Assembly: GCA_030058085.1 (NCBI GenBank)
Contig: JASGTU010000132.1
Span: 1-47,944, forward strand
Direction of reading: 5' to 3'
DNA: 47,944 nucleotides
Source: Chloroflexota bacterium
Lineage (GTDB): Bacteria; Chloroflexota; Anaerolineae; Caldilineales; Caldilineaceae
Below are positions 1 through 8,093 of this stretch, in pieces. Position 1 is the first letter of the stretch, and the number at the start of each line of letters is the position of its first letter. The notes under the pieces were generated by a model. That model worked only from the letters and a program-made list of their open reading frames with translations. It had not been told where the DNA came from and searched no databases. A program made the position numbers and the translations under genes.

Positions 1-2
1 AA

Positions 3-143
3 CCGCCCCTGGGCGCGGGTGAGGCCACGGTCGGCCCCGCCGCCGCAGCCCTGGCTAACGCCATCTGGGATGCAACCGGCGTCCGCCTGCGCCAACTGCC
101 CTTTACGCCCGAGCGCGTGCGCCAGGCGCTGCGCGCCGCCTGA
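3..143 (+). CDS. Molybdenum hydroxylase large subunit, C-terminal end (partial)
   Basis: Only the last 46 codons are in the window; the gene enters from the left edge. The residues keep a Gly-rich stretch (GAGEATVGPAAAA), then ALANAIWDATGVRLRQLP and a TPERV segment. This is the usual C-terminus of the molybdopterin-binding subunit of xanthine dehydrogenase/aldehyde oxidase family enzymes, where GxGE(x)xxGP includes the conserved active-site-proximal Glu. The family hydroxylates purines, aldehydes or aromatic heterocycles with water-derived oxygen. The substrate cannot be read from this fragment. Confidence 0.8.
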   Translation, partial: PPLGAGEATVGPAAAALANAIWDATGVRLRQLPFTPERVRQALRAA

Positions 144-170
144 GTGCTCTGTTAACATATTTTGTGCAGT

Positions 171-249
171 TGTCATTCTGAGCCGAAGGCGAAGAATCCC
201 TGTGTGATGGACGAGCAGATTCTTCCTCCCTCCGGTCGTCAGAATGACA
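171..249. repeat. Inverted-repeat element (TGTCATTCTGAG ... CAGAATGACA)
   Basis: The left arm starts TGTCATTCTGAG and runs to GAAGAATC. The right arm runs from GATTCTTC to CAGAATGACA, so the ends and inner parts are complementary around a short spacer. It lies in the gap between two rightward genes. The form is that of a small non-coding intergenic repeat that folds into a hairpin. I see only one copy in this window. Confidence 0.65.
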
Positions 250-318
250 GAACCATAGTTGCCAGAGTACTGAGGTTCGCAAGGCATCAACTATCTTGTT
301 CCTACAAGGAGAACGACC

Positions 319-1365
319 ATGAGCCGCACCGGACGCGCTGTCGTCACCCACGGACGTGATTTCGAGATTCGCGAGTACCCCGTTCCCGACCCGGCCCCGG
401 GCACAGTGTTGCTGCGCCAGGAGTTGACCGGCATCTGCGGCACGGACCTGCACAACTGGCAGAAGGGCCTGCCCGTCGACACGCTGCAAGGCCACGAAGT
501 AGTCGGCATCGTCGAAGCCCTGGGCAGCGGCGTCTCCGTCGATTACCTGGGCAACCGCCTGCGCGAGGGCGACCGCGTGGTCTTCCACCCGCGCAACAGC
601 GGCGTCGCCTACGGCTTTCGCGGAGCGGACGAACCCTTCACCGGCGGCTTCGCCGAGTATGTCTATCTGAAAGACCCGGTCAACTGCATCATCAAGACGC
701 TGACGCCGCCGCAGGTCGCGGTCCTAGCCGAGCCGTTCACCGTCGGCGTGCACTCGGCCCTGCGCGCCAAAGTGCAGATCGGCGACACGGTGATCATCCA
801 GGGCGCGGGGGCCATCGGCCTCATGTGCCTGATCGCGGCCAAGATCACCGGCGCGGCCCGGCTGATCGTGGTTGGCGGGCCGGCAGGCCGTCTCGAATTG
901 GCGGAAAAGTTGGGCGCGCACGTCACTATCGACATCGCCGACTACCCCGATGTGGAGACGCGCAAGCAGGTCGTGCTTGAACACACACCGCGGCGCGAAG
1001 GCGCGGATGTCGTCTTCGAGTGCGCCGGCTTCCTGCCCGCTTTCCCCGAAGGGCTGGAATACGTCAAGCAGGACGGCACGTTTGTCGAAGTGGGCCATTT
1101 CGTGGACTCCGGCCTGATCGAGGTCAACCCGCACAAGCATTTCCTGCGCCCCAACCTGCGCCTGGAAGGCGTGTGGGGCAGCCGCCATCACCACTTCGTG
1201 CGCGCTATGGCCGTGATGGAGAACGAGGAGTTCCCCTTCGCCGACATGGTGAGCCACGTCCTGCCGCTGGAGCGGGTAAAGGACGGCTTCGACGCGCTCA
1301 ACGGCGCGTACAGCCTGGGCGGCGAAACCGTCGTCAAGATCGCGATCCAGGCGCCGGCAAGTTAG
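319..1365 (+). CDS. Zinc-dependent alcohol dehydrogenase family (MDR) oxidoreductase
   Basis: A 348-residue medium-chain dehydrogenase that probably oxidises an alcohol or polyol with NAD(P). The GroES-like domain holds the catalytic zinc ligand Cys40 in GICGTDLH and GHE at 58-60. The Rossmann domain has GAGAIG at 162-167. The four-cysteine structural-zinc lobe of classical ADHs is absent: the segment around residues 88-112 has no cysteines, as in several polyol or threonine dehydrogenase-like subfamilies. AAGGAG at 306-311 sits 7 bases before the ATG. A ureohydrolase gene follows after 55 bases and could be co-transcribed. The substrate is unknown. Confidence 0.85.
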   Translation: MSRTGRAVVTHGRDFEIREYPVPDPAPGTVLLRQELTGICGTDLHNWQKGLPVDTLQGHEVVGIVEALGSGVSVDYLGNRLREGDRVVFHPRNSGVAYGFRGADEPFTGGFAEYVYLKDPVNCIIKTLTPPQVAVLAEPFTVGVHSALRAKVQIGDTVIIQGAGAIGLMCLIAAKITGAARLIVVGGPAGRLELAEKLGAHVTIDIADYPDVETRKQVVLEHTPRREGADVVFECAGFLPAFPEGLEYVKQDGTFVEVGHFVDSGLIEVNPHKHFLRPNLRLEGVWGSRHHHFVRAMAVMENEEFPFADMVSHVLPLERVKDGFDALNGAYSLGGETVVKIAIQAPAS

Positions 1366-1420
1366 CCGGCGGAAACCAACCGCATCGCCTAACTGCAAAC
1401 GACCCGCTAGGAGCAGCCCC

Positions 1421-2326
1421 GTGACCGCATCCGTTCCGCTTTCCGCCCTGCACGCGCTGGGCATCCGCTATCTGAACGCCGAACCCGCGGCGGACGACGA
1501 GCGCGCCCTGGACGCCTACCGCGCCGCCGGCGTCTATGCCGCAGCCGGCGTACCCGTACACGAATCCGAGCCGCGCCTGCCCGCCGGCGCCGGCATCGGC
1601 GCCGGCGACGTCATCCGCGACCTGGGCGCGCTCAACGGCGCCATCGCCGAGGAGGTCGCCCGCGCCCGCCAGGCCGGGCGCGCCGTCCTCATGACCGGCG
1701 GCAACTGCTGCCACATCACCGGCATCCTGGGCGGCCTGCAAGACGCGCACGGCCCCGGCGTACGCGCCGGCCTCGTCTGGTTCGACGCGCACGGCGACTT
1801 CAACACGCCGCAGACCACGCTCAGCGGGATGCTGGGCGGCATGCCGGTCGCGGTGTGCGCCGGCCTCGCCTATCCCGTCTGGCGCGAAGGTTCGCATATC
1901 GTGGCGCCGCTGCCCACGGACCGCGTCGTCATGGTCGACGTGCGCAACCTCGACGCGGCCGAGGAGCAGTTGATCCGCGCCGTGGGCATCCCCATTGTCC
2001 CCGTATCGCCGGCGCTGCCCGGCGGGGCCTTGCACCAAGCCGTCACAGAACTGGCGGCGCGCGTCGATATGCTCTATCTGCACATTGACGCCGACATCCT
2101 AGACGAGCGCTACGTGCCCGATAACCGCACGCGCGAGCCGGACGGCCCGGACATAGAGCAGGTTCTCGCCGCGGTCGACGCGGTGATGGCGACGGGCAAG
2201 GTGGCGGTCTATGCGGTGGTGTCGGTGGACGCGCGCGGGCCGGGCCGCGACCGCGCCGTCGCTTCAGGCATCGAGCTCATCCGCAGCGGGCTGGAGTCCT
2301 GGCGGCGTCACGGCATGGCGGGATAA
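1421..2326 (+). CDS. Arginase/agmatinase-family ureohydrolase, divergent
   Basis: A 301-residue protein of the ureohydrolase fold (arginase, agmatinase, formiminoglutamase), metalloenzymes that hydrolyse C-N bonds of guanidino-type groups. The second metal motif is intact as DAHGDFN (122-128). The third reads HIDADILDE with Asp223 and Asp225. The first, normally GGDH, reads GGNCCH (93-98), so the usual metal-binding His is displaced. The start is GTG with AGGAG at 1409-1413. It follows the zinc dehydrogenase after 55 bases. The altered first motif makes arginase activity itself doubtful; a related but different substrate is likely. Confidence 0.8.
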   Translation: MTASVPLSALHALGIRYLNAEPAADDERALDAYRAAGVYAAAGVPVHESEPRLPAGAGIGAGDVIRDLGALNGAIAEEVARARQAGRAVLMTGGNCCHITGILGGLQDAHGPGVRAGLVWFDAHGDFNTPQTTLSGMLGGMPVAVCAGLAYPVWREGSHIVAPLPTDRVVMVDVRNLDAAEEQLIRAVGIPIVPVSPALPGGALHQAVTELAARVDMLYLHIDADILDERYVPDNRTREPDGPDIEQVLAAVDAVMATGKVAVYAVVSVDARGPGRDRAVASGIELIRSGLESWRRHGMAG

Positions 2327-2352
2327 GCGAAAGTATACGAGGCTTGGTATGA

Positions 2353-3135
2353 CTACTTTGGCGCTGCAATCCGATACCAGTACCCATACGCGTCGGTGAA
2401 GCCTAGCCGCGCGTACAGGCTGCGTGCCGTGCTGTTGCGCTCGACGACCTGCAGGTAACACGTCGCCGCGCCGCGTTCCTGCGCCCATCCCGCCATCTGC
2501 CGCACGAGCCGCCCGCCCAAGCCCTGCCGGCGATGCGCCGCGTGCGTCACGATGTCGAACAGGCCGAAACGCCGCCGGTCGAGCACGCCCATGCCGCACG
2601 CCAGCGGCTCTCCGTCCACGACGAGCGCGGCGAAGAGTCGCGGCGGCACGATGGCTTGCAGGATGGCGCGATGAGCGGCGCGGGTGTGCGGCGCGGCCTG
2701 GCTCAACTGCATGTACGCATCGAGCCATCCATCCAGCTCCATCTGTACGAATTGCACTGGCGCCGCTGAGGCCCCCTGCAATGCCGCCGCGCCGTCGGCC
2801 GCATCCGCCGCCGCGCAGGTCATCACCACCGTCTGGTCCAACATCTGATAGCCGCGCTGCGCCAAAAACCTGTCCAAGGCGGCGGATTCCGCACTATCGA
2901 TTAAGCGAAAGATGGGGGGCAGCCCGCGTGCCCGGTAGAGGTCCTCGCACAGGGGGACCAGTTCGGCGGGCGCGATACGCGGCGGGCGCAGCCGGTTGAC
3001 CGAGTTGGCGCGCTTGGTGTAGCCCTGTGCAAGGCGCACCACGTACCCGTCGAGCAGGTATTGCTGGGCTGCGGGCCAGGCGTTGAGGGCCGCGGCCTCG
3101 ATTTCGTCGATCTCGTTCTCATCCATGCGGCGCAT
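2353..3135 (-). CDS. GNAT family N-acetyltransferase
   Basis: About 260 residues. The C-terminal third carries the acetyl-CoA-binding signature of GNAT enzymes: RRQGLGGRLVRQM (the Q/RxxGxG/A loop), followed by YLQVVERNSTARSLYARLGF, the classic end of the fold. The N-terminal half resembles the degenerate first domain of two-domain GNATs. Upstream in-frame codons run into hisI, so I place the start at the ATG pair near 3126-3135, just past the hisI stop; MRRM allows either ATG. It is transcribed with hisI (30-base gap) and converges on the ureohydrolase. The acceptor substrate is unknown. Confidence 0.75.
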   Translation of the reverse strand: MRRMDENEIDEIEAAALNAWPAAQQYLLDGYVVRLAQGYTKRANSVNRLRPPRIAPAELVPLCEDLYRARGLPPIFRLIDSAESAALDRFLAQRGYQMLDQTVVMTCAAADAADGAAALQGASAAPVQFVQMELDGWLDAYMQLSQAAPHTRAAHRAILQAIVPPRLFAALVVDGEPLACGMGVLDRRRFGLFDIVTHAAHRRQGLGGRLVRQMAGWAQERGAATCYLQVVERNSTARSLYARLGFTDAYGYWYRIAAPK

Positions 3136-3164
3136 CGTCCACGTCCCTACCCTACAGCGGGTGA

Positions 3165-3593
3165 TCAGGCCAGGCCCTCGATAAACTCCAGCGCGCCGTG
3201 GCGGATGCGGCGATAGTAGCAGCTTTGTCGCGCCTGGCCCGCGGCGTTCTTGGTGTGGCACGCGCCCGCGCCCAGCGGACGCACCAGGTAGAGCAGCGAG
3301 TTTTGCTCGCAGTTGACGCGCACCTCGACCACTTGCAGCGTATCGCCCGACGTTGCGCCCTTCACCCACAGCTCATTGCGCGACGTGCTCCAGAAGGTCG
3401 CCACGCCTTGCTCCAGCGTATGTTGCAGCGCGGCGTCGTTGGCGTAGGCGATGATCAGCACTTCCTTGCTGTCCGCGTCTTGCACCGCAACCGGCACAAC
3501 CGCCGCGCCGGATGCGCCGATCTGCTGCAGTTTGGTGAAATCGATCGCCAGTTGCGCGCCTTCTTCAAGCGTATGATGCGCCATCCTCTCCAT
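3165..3593 (-). CDS. hisI: Phosphoribosyl-AMP cyclohydrolase (histidine biosynthesis), variant
   Basis: HisI opens the purine ring of phosphoribosyl-AMP in the third step of histidine synthesis. The family core is clear: FWSTSRNELWVKGATSG matches the canonical F-S-R-S-R-x-x-LW-x-KG-x-TSG block, and Zn ligands appear as NC, GACH and SCYY. The usual Mg-binding DCDxD reads NCEQN here, and there is an insertion between the CH and SC zinc elements. The protein is 142 residues from the ATG at 3593; ATG 3584 and an upstream TTG with AGGAG are alternatives. No other his gene is visible, so this is a stand-alone copy. Confidence 0.85.
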   Translation of the reverse strand: MERMAHHTLEEGAQLAIDFTKLQQIGASGAAVVPVAVQDADSKEVLIIAYANDAALQHTLEQGVATFWSTSRNELWVKGATSGDTLQVVEVRVNCEQNSLLYLVRPLGAGACHTKNAAGQARQSCYYRRIRHGALEFIEGLA

Positions 3594-4033
3594 CCGCTCG
3601 CTCAACTCCGTTCTCCTCGCTAACGCCCCGTCACCGTCCGGGCGCGGCTTGCACTGCAATATCTTACCCCATCTCCGGCCAAGAAGCCCGGTCGCAAGAT
3701 CACCGGGGGAAGGAAAAAGGCTACAAGCCCGTTTGACATCTGCAATGGCGTGTATTACAGTGATTCCATTGGTTTTTTTCCGTTCAACTACTCCATAGAC
3801 CGTCGTATCAAGTCCTGCGCGGCGTCTTGCCTGCCGGATAGTGACGCCCCAGGGCGCTTCTTTAATATGGCAATGTCGCTCAATCGTCGTCTGTTGCGGC
3901 GACAGAGCGCTCGTTTCCAGTTTTTGGGGGTCCAGGGTTTGCCGTCCCGAGACCACTCAAGCCGGACGGGTGTGTTGGCGCTTGCGGATTTTTCCAATTT
4001 CCCCATTTTTCACTTTTAGGAGGCACGGAGTCA
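3594..4033. other. Intergenic region with promoter and long leader
   Basis: The gap of 440 bases lies between leftward hisI and the rightward ABC operon. It holds the promoter at 3733-3761 and then a leader of about 265 bases that is less GC-rich than the genes and has a T8 run near 3773. Short overlapping reading frames are present on both strands, but none has a convincing start or recognisable domain. I see no known riboswitch. Confidence 0.5.
3733..3761 (+). promoter_or_regulatory. Sigma70-type promoter for the first ABC operon
   Basis: A perfect -35 TTGACA (3733-3738) lies 17 bases before a TACAGT -10 (3756-3761). Transcription would begin near 3768, leaving a leader of about 265 bases before the binding-protein ATG. 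Confidence 0.6.
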
Positions 4034-5155
4034 ATGAACAGCAAATGGTTGGTCGCGATCGGGCTGGTCTTAGCGCTTGCCCTGGCGGGCTGCACAGCGG
4101 CGCCTGCGCCGGCAGCGCCCGCACCGGAAGAAGCGGCTGCGCCCGCTGAAGAGGCCGCGCCGGCGGAGGAAGAGGCTGCCCCGGCGGAGGAAGCAACCGC
4201 TCCGGCAGAGGAAGAGGCCGCGCCTGCAGAAGAAGAGGCCCCAGCGGCAGAGGCGCCTACCATCGCCCTCGTTTACGGCGTGGCGGGCGACGGTTTCTAC
4301 ATCACGATGGAGAAGGGTCTGCGCGACATGGCCGCCGAAATGGGCGCCGAAGCCGTAGCCGACGGCCCGTCTCAGTTTGACGCTGTGCAGCAGACGCCGA
4401 TCCTCGACGCCATGGTTTCCCGCGGCGTCGACGCCATCTGTATTGCCGCTACCGACAAGCAGGCCATGATCGAACCGATGCAGCGCGCACACGACGCCGG
4501 CATCCCCATCATCTCGGTCGACACCTTCATCGGCGACGGCGATTATGAGAACGGTCCGGTCACCTTCCCGCTCTCCTATGTCGGTTCCGACAATGAGGAA
4601 GGCGGGCGCATCGCCTGCAACGCCGTCATCGAAGCGATGGGCGGCGAAGGCAAGATCTACATCCAGAATATCAAGCCGGGTGTGAGCACCACCGACCAGC
4701 GCGAGCAGGGCTGCATCGAGGCCATCGAGGCCACCGAGGGCAAGGTCACGCTGGTGGGCGTGGACTACAACGACGACAGCGCGGCCAAGGCCGCCGAGCA
4801 GACCTCGGCTGTGCTGCAGCGCGAGCCGGATTTGGGCGCCATCTTCGGCACCAACCTGTTCAGCGCCCAGGGCGCGGCTCAGGCCGTGAAGAACGCCGGG
4901 CTGACCGGCCTCGTCAAGGTCGCCAACTTCGATGCGCCGGAAGCCGCCATTGTGGACCTGCGCAACGAGGTCGTCGACATCGTGATCGCGCAGCTTCCCT
5001 ACGAGATCGGCCAGAAGTGCGTCGAATACTCGATGCTGGCCCTCGAAGGACGGGAGGACGAGATCCCGGCGCGCTGGCCTACCGGTTACGTGGTGATCAC
5101 GCGTGACAACGTAGACAGCGAAGAAGCGCAGATGGCGATCTACAAGAGCGAATAG
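4034..5155 (+). CDS. Ribose-type ABC transporter substrate-binding lipoprotein
   Basis: A 373-residue extracellular sugar-binding protein of the periplasmic-binding-protein type I class (RbsB-like), feeding a CUT2 importer. A signal peptide ends in the lipobox LAGC (17-20), so Cys20 should be lipid-modified. Residues 21-74 form a low-complexity linker of Ala, Pro and Glu. The binding fold starts at TIALVYGVAGDGFY and includes the hinge-type segments VDAICIAATD, GIPIISVDTF and VGSDNEEGGR. AGGAGG (4018-4023) precedes the ATG. The permease and ATPase genes follow. An SDR resembling ribitol dehydrogenase lies downstream, so a pentose or pentitol substrate is an inference. Confidence 0.9.
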   Translation: MNSKWLVAIGLVLALALAGCTAAPAPAAPAPEEAAAPAEEAAPAEEEAAPAEEATAPAEEEAAPAEEEAPAAEAPTIALVYGVAGDGFYITMEKGLRDMAAEMGAEAVADGPSQFDAVQQTPILDAMVSRGVDAICIAATDKQAMIEPMQRAHDAGIPIISVDTFIGDGDYENGPVTFPLSYVGSDNEEGGRIACNAVIEAMGGEGKIYIQNIKPGVSTTDQREQGCIEAIEATEGKVTLVGVDYNDDSAAKAAEQTSAVLQREPDLGAIFGTNLFSAQGAAQAVKNAGLTGLVKVANFDAPEAAIVDLRNEVVDIVIAQLPYEIGQKCVEYSMLALEGREDEIPARWPTGYVVITRDNVDSEEAQMAIYKSE

Positions 5156-5188
5156 TCTCACTCGCTCGTTTGCGCTGTGTATTTCCGT

Positions 5189-5216
5189 GTGCGGGCGGCC
5201 CATGAGCCGCCCGCAC
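5189..5216. promoter_or_regulatory. Hairpin between binding-protein and permease genes (operon 1)
   Basis: GTGCGGGCGGC (5189-5199) pairs perfectly with GCCGCCCGCAC (5206-5216) across a 6-base loop. No T-run follows, so it is not a standard terminator. It sits 34 bases after the binding-protein stop, where an RNA hairpin would protect the upstream message or dampen read-through into the permease gene. Confidence 0.7.
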
Positions 5217-5330
5217 CGTTCATCAACATCCGGGGCGCGTGTTCGCCCTCGGTTCTCGCCTCCACTTGAAACCAGCCTGGACCGTACCGCAAAACCGCTG
5301 TGGGCTCCTGGCCCCTGACCACGGAATCCA

Positions 5331-6425
5331 ATGATGACAACCGCACAACTCAAAACTAGCGCCCCGCCCTCAGCCATTCGCAGACGCAGGTGGATTGATA
5401 CCGTGGGCGCGATGTGGGCCTGGCTTTTCCTGTTTGCTTTGATCGTCGTCTTCTCTATCATTGGCAAGGGTTTTCTCAGCCTGACCAACTTTCAGAACAT
5501 ATTGGCGAACATGTCAATCCTCGCCATCCTCGCCTTTGGTCAGACTTTTGTTATCATTGCCGCCGGCATTGACCTATCTACCGGGTGGGTTATGGGGATG
5601 GTTTCGGTTGTCTCTGCCATTGTCATGACCAGCTTGCCGGAAGGCTTGCCGCTCTGGCTCGTTGTGCTATCAGGTTCACTTGTAGGAATCCTGGTCGCGA
5701 TCATGGCGGGCATGGTAAACGGCCTGCTGATCGCCCGGCTCAACGTTCCCCCGTTCATTGCCACGATGGGCATGTTTGGCATTGCGCGCGGCGTCGGCTT
5801 CTTGTTGTCAAACGGCATGCCGATCCCGATTTCAATATCCGGTCTTGGCCGGTTGGGCAACGGGTACCTGTTCTATCATCATCCTGAATTCGGCTGGTCA
5901 TTCCTCAACCAACCGGCGGGCCTGGAGCGGGCTCAAATGCGCCAACTCTTAGGCGTCATCCCGTTTGTCCTGATTGTCATGATTGTTCTGCTCTTGATCG
6001 CGCATATCATGCTGTCACGCACCAAATTCGGTCTGCGCACCTATGCTGTCGGCGGCAACAAAGAGGCGACGTTGCGCGCCGGTATCCCCGTAGTGAGCCA
6101 GCTAACCCGGGTCTACGTTGTTTCGGCTGTCTTTGCCGGTTTCGCCGGCATTGTCTACAATCTCCGCTTCACGAATGGTGCAGCCAACGCCGGTGAAGCG
6201 CTGCAGCTTGATTCAATCGCAGCCGTAGTCATCGGCGGCGCGTCGCTCTTCGGCGGCGCCGGCACTGTCGGAGGGGCGATGATTGGCGCGCTCATTATCT
6301 CCGTGCTCGAAAACGGCCTGGTGATCATGGCTATCAACCCGTTCTGGAAGTATATCGCCGTCGGCACGGTGATTATTATCGCCGTGTTGATCGACCAGGC
6401 GCGCGAGCGCATGGTCATAGGGTAG
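5331..6425 (+). CDS. Ribose-type ABC transporter permease
   Basis: A 364-residue integral membrane subunit of the RbsC/CUT2 family. Eight or more hydrophobic segments are visible. Family hallmarks are GIDLSTGWVMG, AGMVNGLLIARLNVPPFIAT, YAVGGNKEATLRAGI and the C-terminal AAVVIGGASLFGG. It follows the binding-protein gene after a 175-base gap with a hairpin. The ATPase gene begins 10 bases after its stop. The start is the first of two adjacent ATGs; ATG 5334 is equally possible. It forms the membrane channel with the next gene's ATPase. Confidence 0.92.
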   Translation: MMTTAQLKTSAPPSAIRRRRWIDTVGAMWAWLFLFALIVVFSIIGKGFLSLTNFQNILANMSILAILAFGQTFVIIAAGIDLSTGWVMGMVSVVSAIVMTSLPEGLPLWLVVLSGSLVGILVAIMAGMVNGLLIARLNVPPFIATMGMFGIARGVGFLLSNGMPIPISISGLGRLGNGYLFYHHPEFGWSFLNQPAGLERAQMRQLLGVIPFVLIVMIVLLLIAHIMLSRTKFGLRTYAVGGNKEATLRAGIPVVSQLTRVYVVSAVFAGFAGIVYNLRFTNGAANAGEALQLDSIAAVVIGGASLFGGAGTVGGAMIGALIISVLENGLVIMAINPFWKYIAVGTVIIIAVLIDQARERMVIG

Positions 6426-6435
6426 GGAGACGAAC

Positions 6436-7197
6436 ATGGATAACACGCCCAGCCAAGCCACGCCGATCCTGCGGCTCGAACACGTCTTCAAGCGCTTCGG
6501 CGGCCTGACAGCCGTCAACGATGTCAGCGTGGATATCTACCCCGGCGAGGTAATCGGCCTGGTCGGCGACAACGGCGCCGGTAAATCCACCCTCATCAAG
6601 ATGATCTCCGGCGTCTACCGCCCCGACGGCGGGCGCATCTATCTGGGCGAAGAGGAGATTACCTTGTCATCGCCTATGGAAGCGCGTAACCTGGGGATCG
6701 AGACTATCTACCAGGACCTGGCGCTGTGTGAAAACCTGGACGCCACGGTCAACATCTTTCTGGGCAAAGAACCTTTGCGGCGCATGTTGGGCATCTTCAA
6801 TCAGGTAGACCGCCCGCACATGCTGGAGGAATCGCACAAGGTACTTGACCGGCTCGACATCAAGATACCGGACCTGAGCAAGCCCATCCGCCAAATGTCG
6901 GGCGGGCAGCGCCAGGCGGTAGCGATCGCGCGTGCGCTCTATTGGAATGCGCGCCTGGTAATCATGGACGAGCCGACCGCTGCGCTCGGCGTGCCCGAAC
7001 AGCGCAAGGTGCACGAACTGGTTCACACGCTCAAAGACAACAACGTCCCTGTGATCATCATCAGCCACAACCTGCAGGACGTCTTCGCCACCGCCGACCG
7101 CATCGTGGTGATGCGGCGCGGCTCAAAGGTGGGGGACCTGCTCGCCCAGGACACGTCCGGCGACGAATTAGTTTCGTTGATGGTCGGCGTGGATTGA
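6436..7197 (+). CDS. Sugar ABC transporter ATP-binding protein (single domain)
   Basis: A 253-residue ABC ATPase. Walker A is GDNGAGKST (near residue 45), the signature is MSGGQRQ and Walker B is [11 protein letters not shown], followed by the IIISHNL switch His region. CUT2 importers often use a fused double ATPase of about 500 residues. This one has one domain, as in FrcA-type systems, so it should act as a homodimer. GGGAG precedes the ATG. It is the last gene of the SBP-permease-ATPase operon and converges on the SDR gene 14 bases later. Confidence 0.92.
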   Translation: MDNTPSQATPILRLEHVFKRFGGLTAVNDVSVDIYPGEVIGLVGDNGAGKSTLIKMISGVYRPDGGRIYLGEEEITLSSPMEARNLGIETIYQDLALCENLDATVNIFLGKEPLRRMLGIFNQVDRPHMLEESHKVLDRLDIKIPDLSKPIRQMSGGQRQAVAIARALYWNARLVIMDEPTAALGVPEQRKVHELVHTLKDNNVPVIIISHNLQDVFATADRIVVMRRGSKVGDLLAQDTSGDELVSLMVGVD

Positions 7198-7211
7198 TCG
7201 TTCGCCGCCGG

Positions 7212-7940
7212 CTAGATGATCTGGTTCTGCGGCAGGATGACCAGATCGCGAATCGTGACGTGCGGCGGCTGCGACAACATAAAGACGACCGCCCGCGCCA
7301 CATCCTCGGAGCGGATGCTGTTATGCGCGGCAATTTCCTGGGCGATCGCCTCTTCCTCGGTGAAGCCCCACAGCGCGTTGGCAACCCGGCCCGGCGCAAT
7401 CGCGCCCACCCGAATGTTGTGCGGCGCCAGTTGGCAGCGCAGCGTGTGCACGAAGCTCTGGATAGCGTGCTTGGACGCGCTGTAGATCGGCTCCCAGTCG
7501 ATATCGACGAAGCCGGAGATGGAGCTGGTGACGAGAATATCGCCGGAACGCTGCGCCATCAGCGAGGGCAATACGGCATGCACGCAGCGCAACACGCCGT
7601 TGATGTTGATGTCCATCAGTTCGGCCCACGCGTCCGGATCGCCCTCCGCCGCCTGTCCGGGGATATAGATGCCGGCGTTGGCGAAAAGCGTATCGACGCG
7701 GCCAAAATGCGCCAAAGTCTTGGCGACCAGCGTCTTCGCATCGGCGCCGGCGGTGACGTCCGCCGGCACGGCGAGCGCATCCGGCCCTAGCTCGGCGGCG
7801 AGGGCGTGCAGCTTGCCCGCCGAGCGTGCGGCCAGCGTCAGCTTACAGCCGGCCGCGGCCAGTTCGCGCGCCGTGGCCGCGCCGATGCCCGAACTCGCGC
7901 CTGTGATGATGACCACCTTCCCTGCCAGCGGATGCGCCAT
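7212..7940 (-). CDS. SDR oxidoreductase resembling ribitol 2-dehydrogenase
   Basis: A 242-residue short-chain dehydrogenase. The cofactor motif is TGASSGIG (13-20), the structural motif is NAG (88-90), and the catalytic set is Ser140 with Tyr153-x3-Lys157 (YSASK). Segments such as NAGIYIPG, AEGDPDAW, ININGVLRCVHAVLPSL, SASKHAIQSFVHTLR and the C-terminal RDLVILP strongly resemble ribitol 2-dehydrogenase (ribitol to D-ribulose with NAD) as I remember it. GAGAGGAC precedes the ATG on this strand. It converges on a ribose-type importer, which supports a polyol-use role. The exact polyol is uncertain. Confidence 0.8.
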   Translation of the reverse strand: MAHPLAGKVVIITGASSGIGAATARELAAAGCKLTLAARSAGKLHALAAELGPDALAVPADVTAGADAKTLVAKTLAHFGRVDTLFANAGIYIPGQAAEGDPDAWAELMDININGVLRCVHAVLPSLMAQRSGDILVTSSISGFVDIDWEPIYSASKHAIQSFVHTLRCQLAPHNIRVGAIAPGRVANALWGFTEEEAIAQEIAAHNSIRSEDVARAVVFMLSQPPHVTIRDLVILPQNQII

Positions 7941-8093
7941 AGCGTCCTCTCTCTCGTTGTTGTGTCGTTGTGTCGCTTATCGGTCTCTTGCGCTGTAGGA
8001 TAAACTCAGGCGGCGGCTCGAATCAAATAGGCGAAGGACCTACACAGCGGAACGAACGATGCCTACCGGAAAGCTGCAAAGCACATCACAAAC

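Noticed and set aside
3750-4019. Small frames in the leader of the first ABC operon
   Set aside because: There is no ribosome site and no family resemblance. The region follows a strong promoter and is more likely leader RNA.
4070-5488. A 472-codon open frame on the minus strand opposite the first binding-protein gene
   Set aside because: The plus strand has a lipoprotein signal, linker and sugar-binding fold. The minus frame is His/Arg/Val-rich, without domains, and is a by-product of GC-rich codon use.
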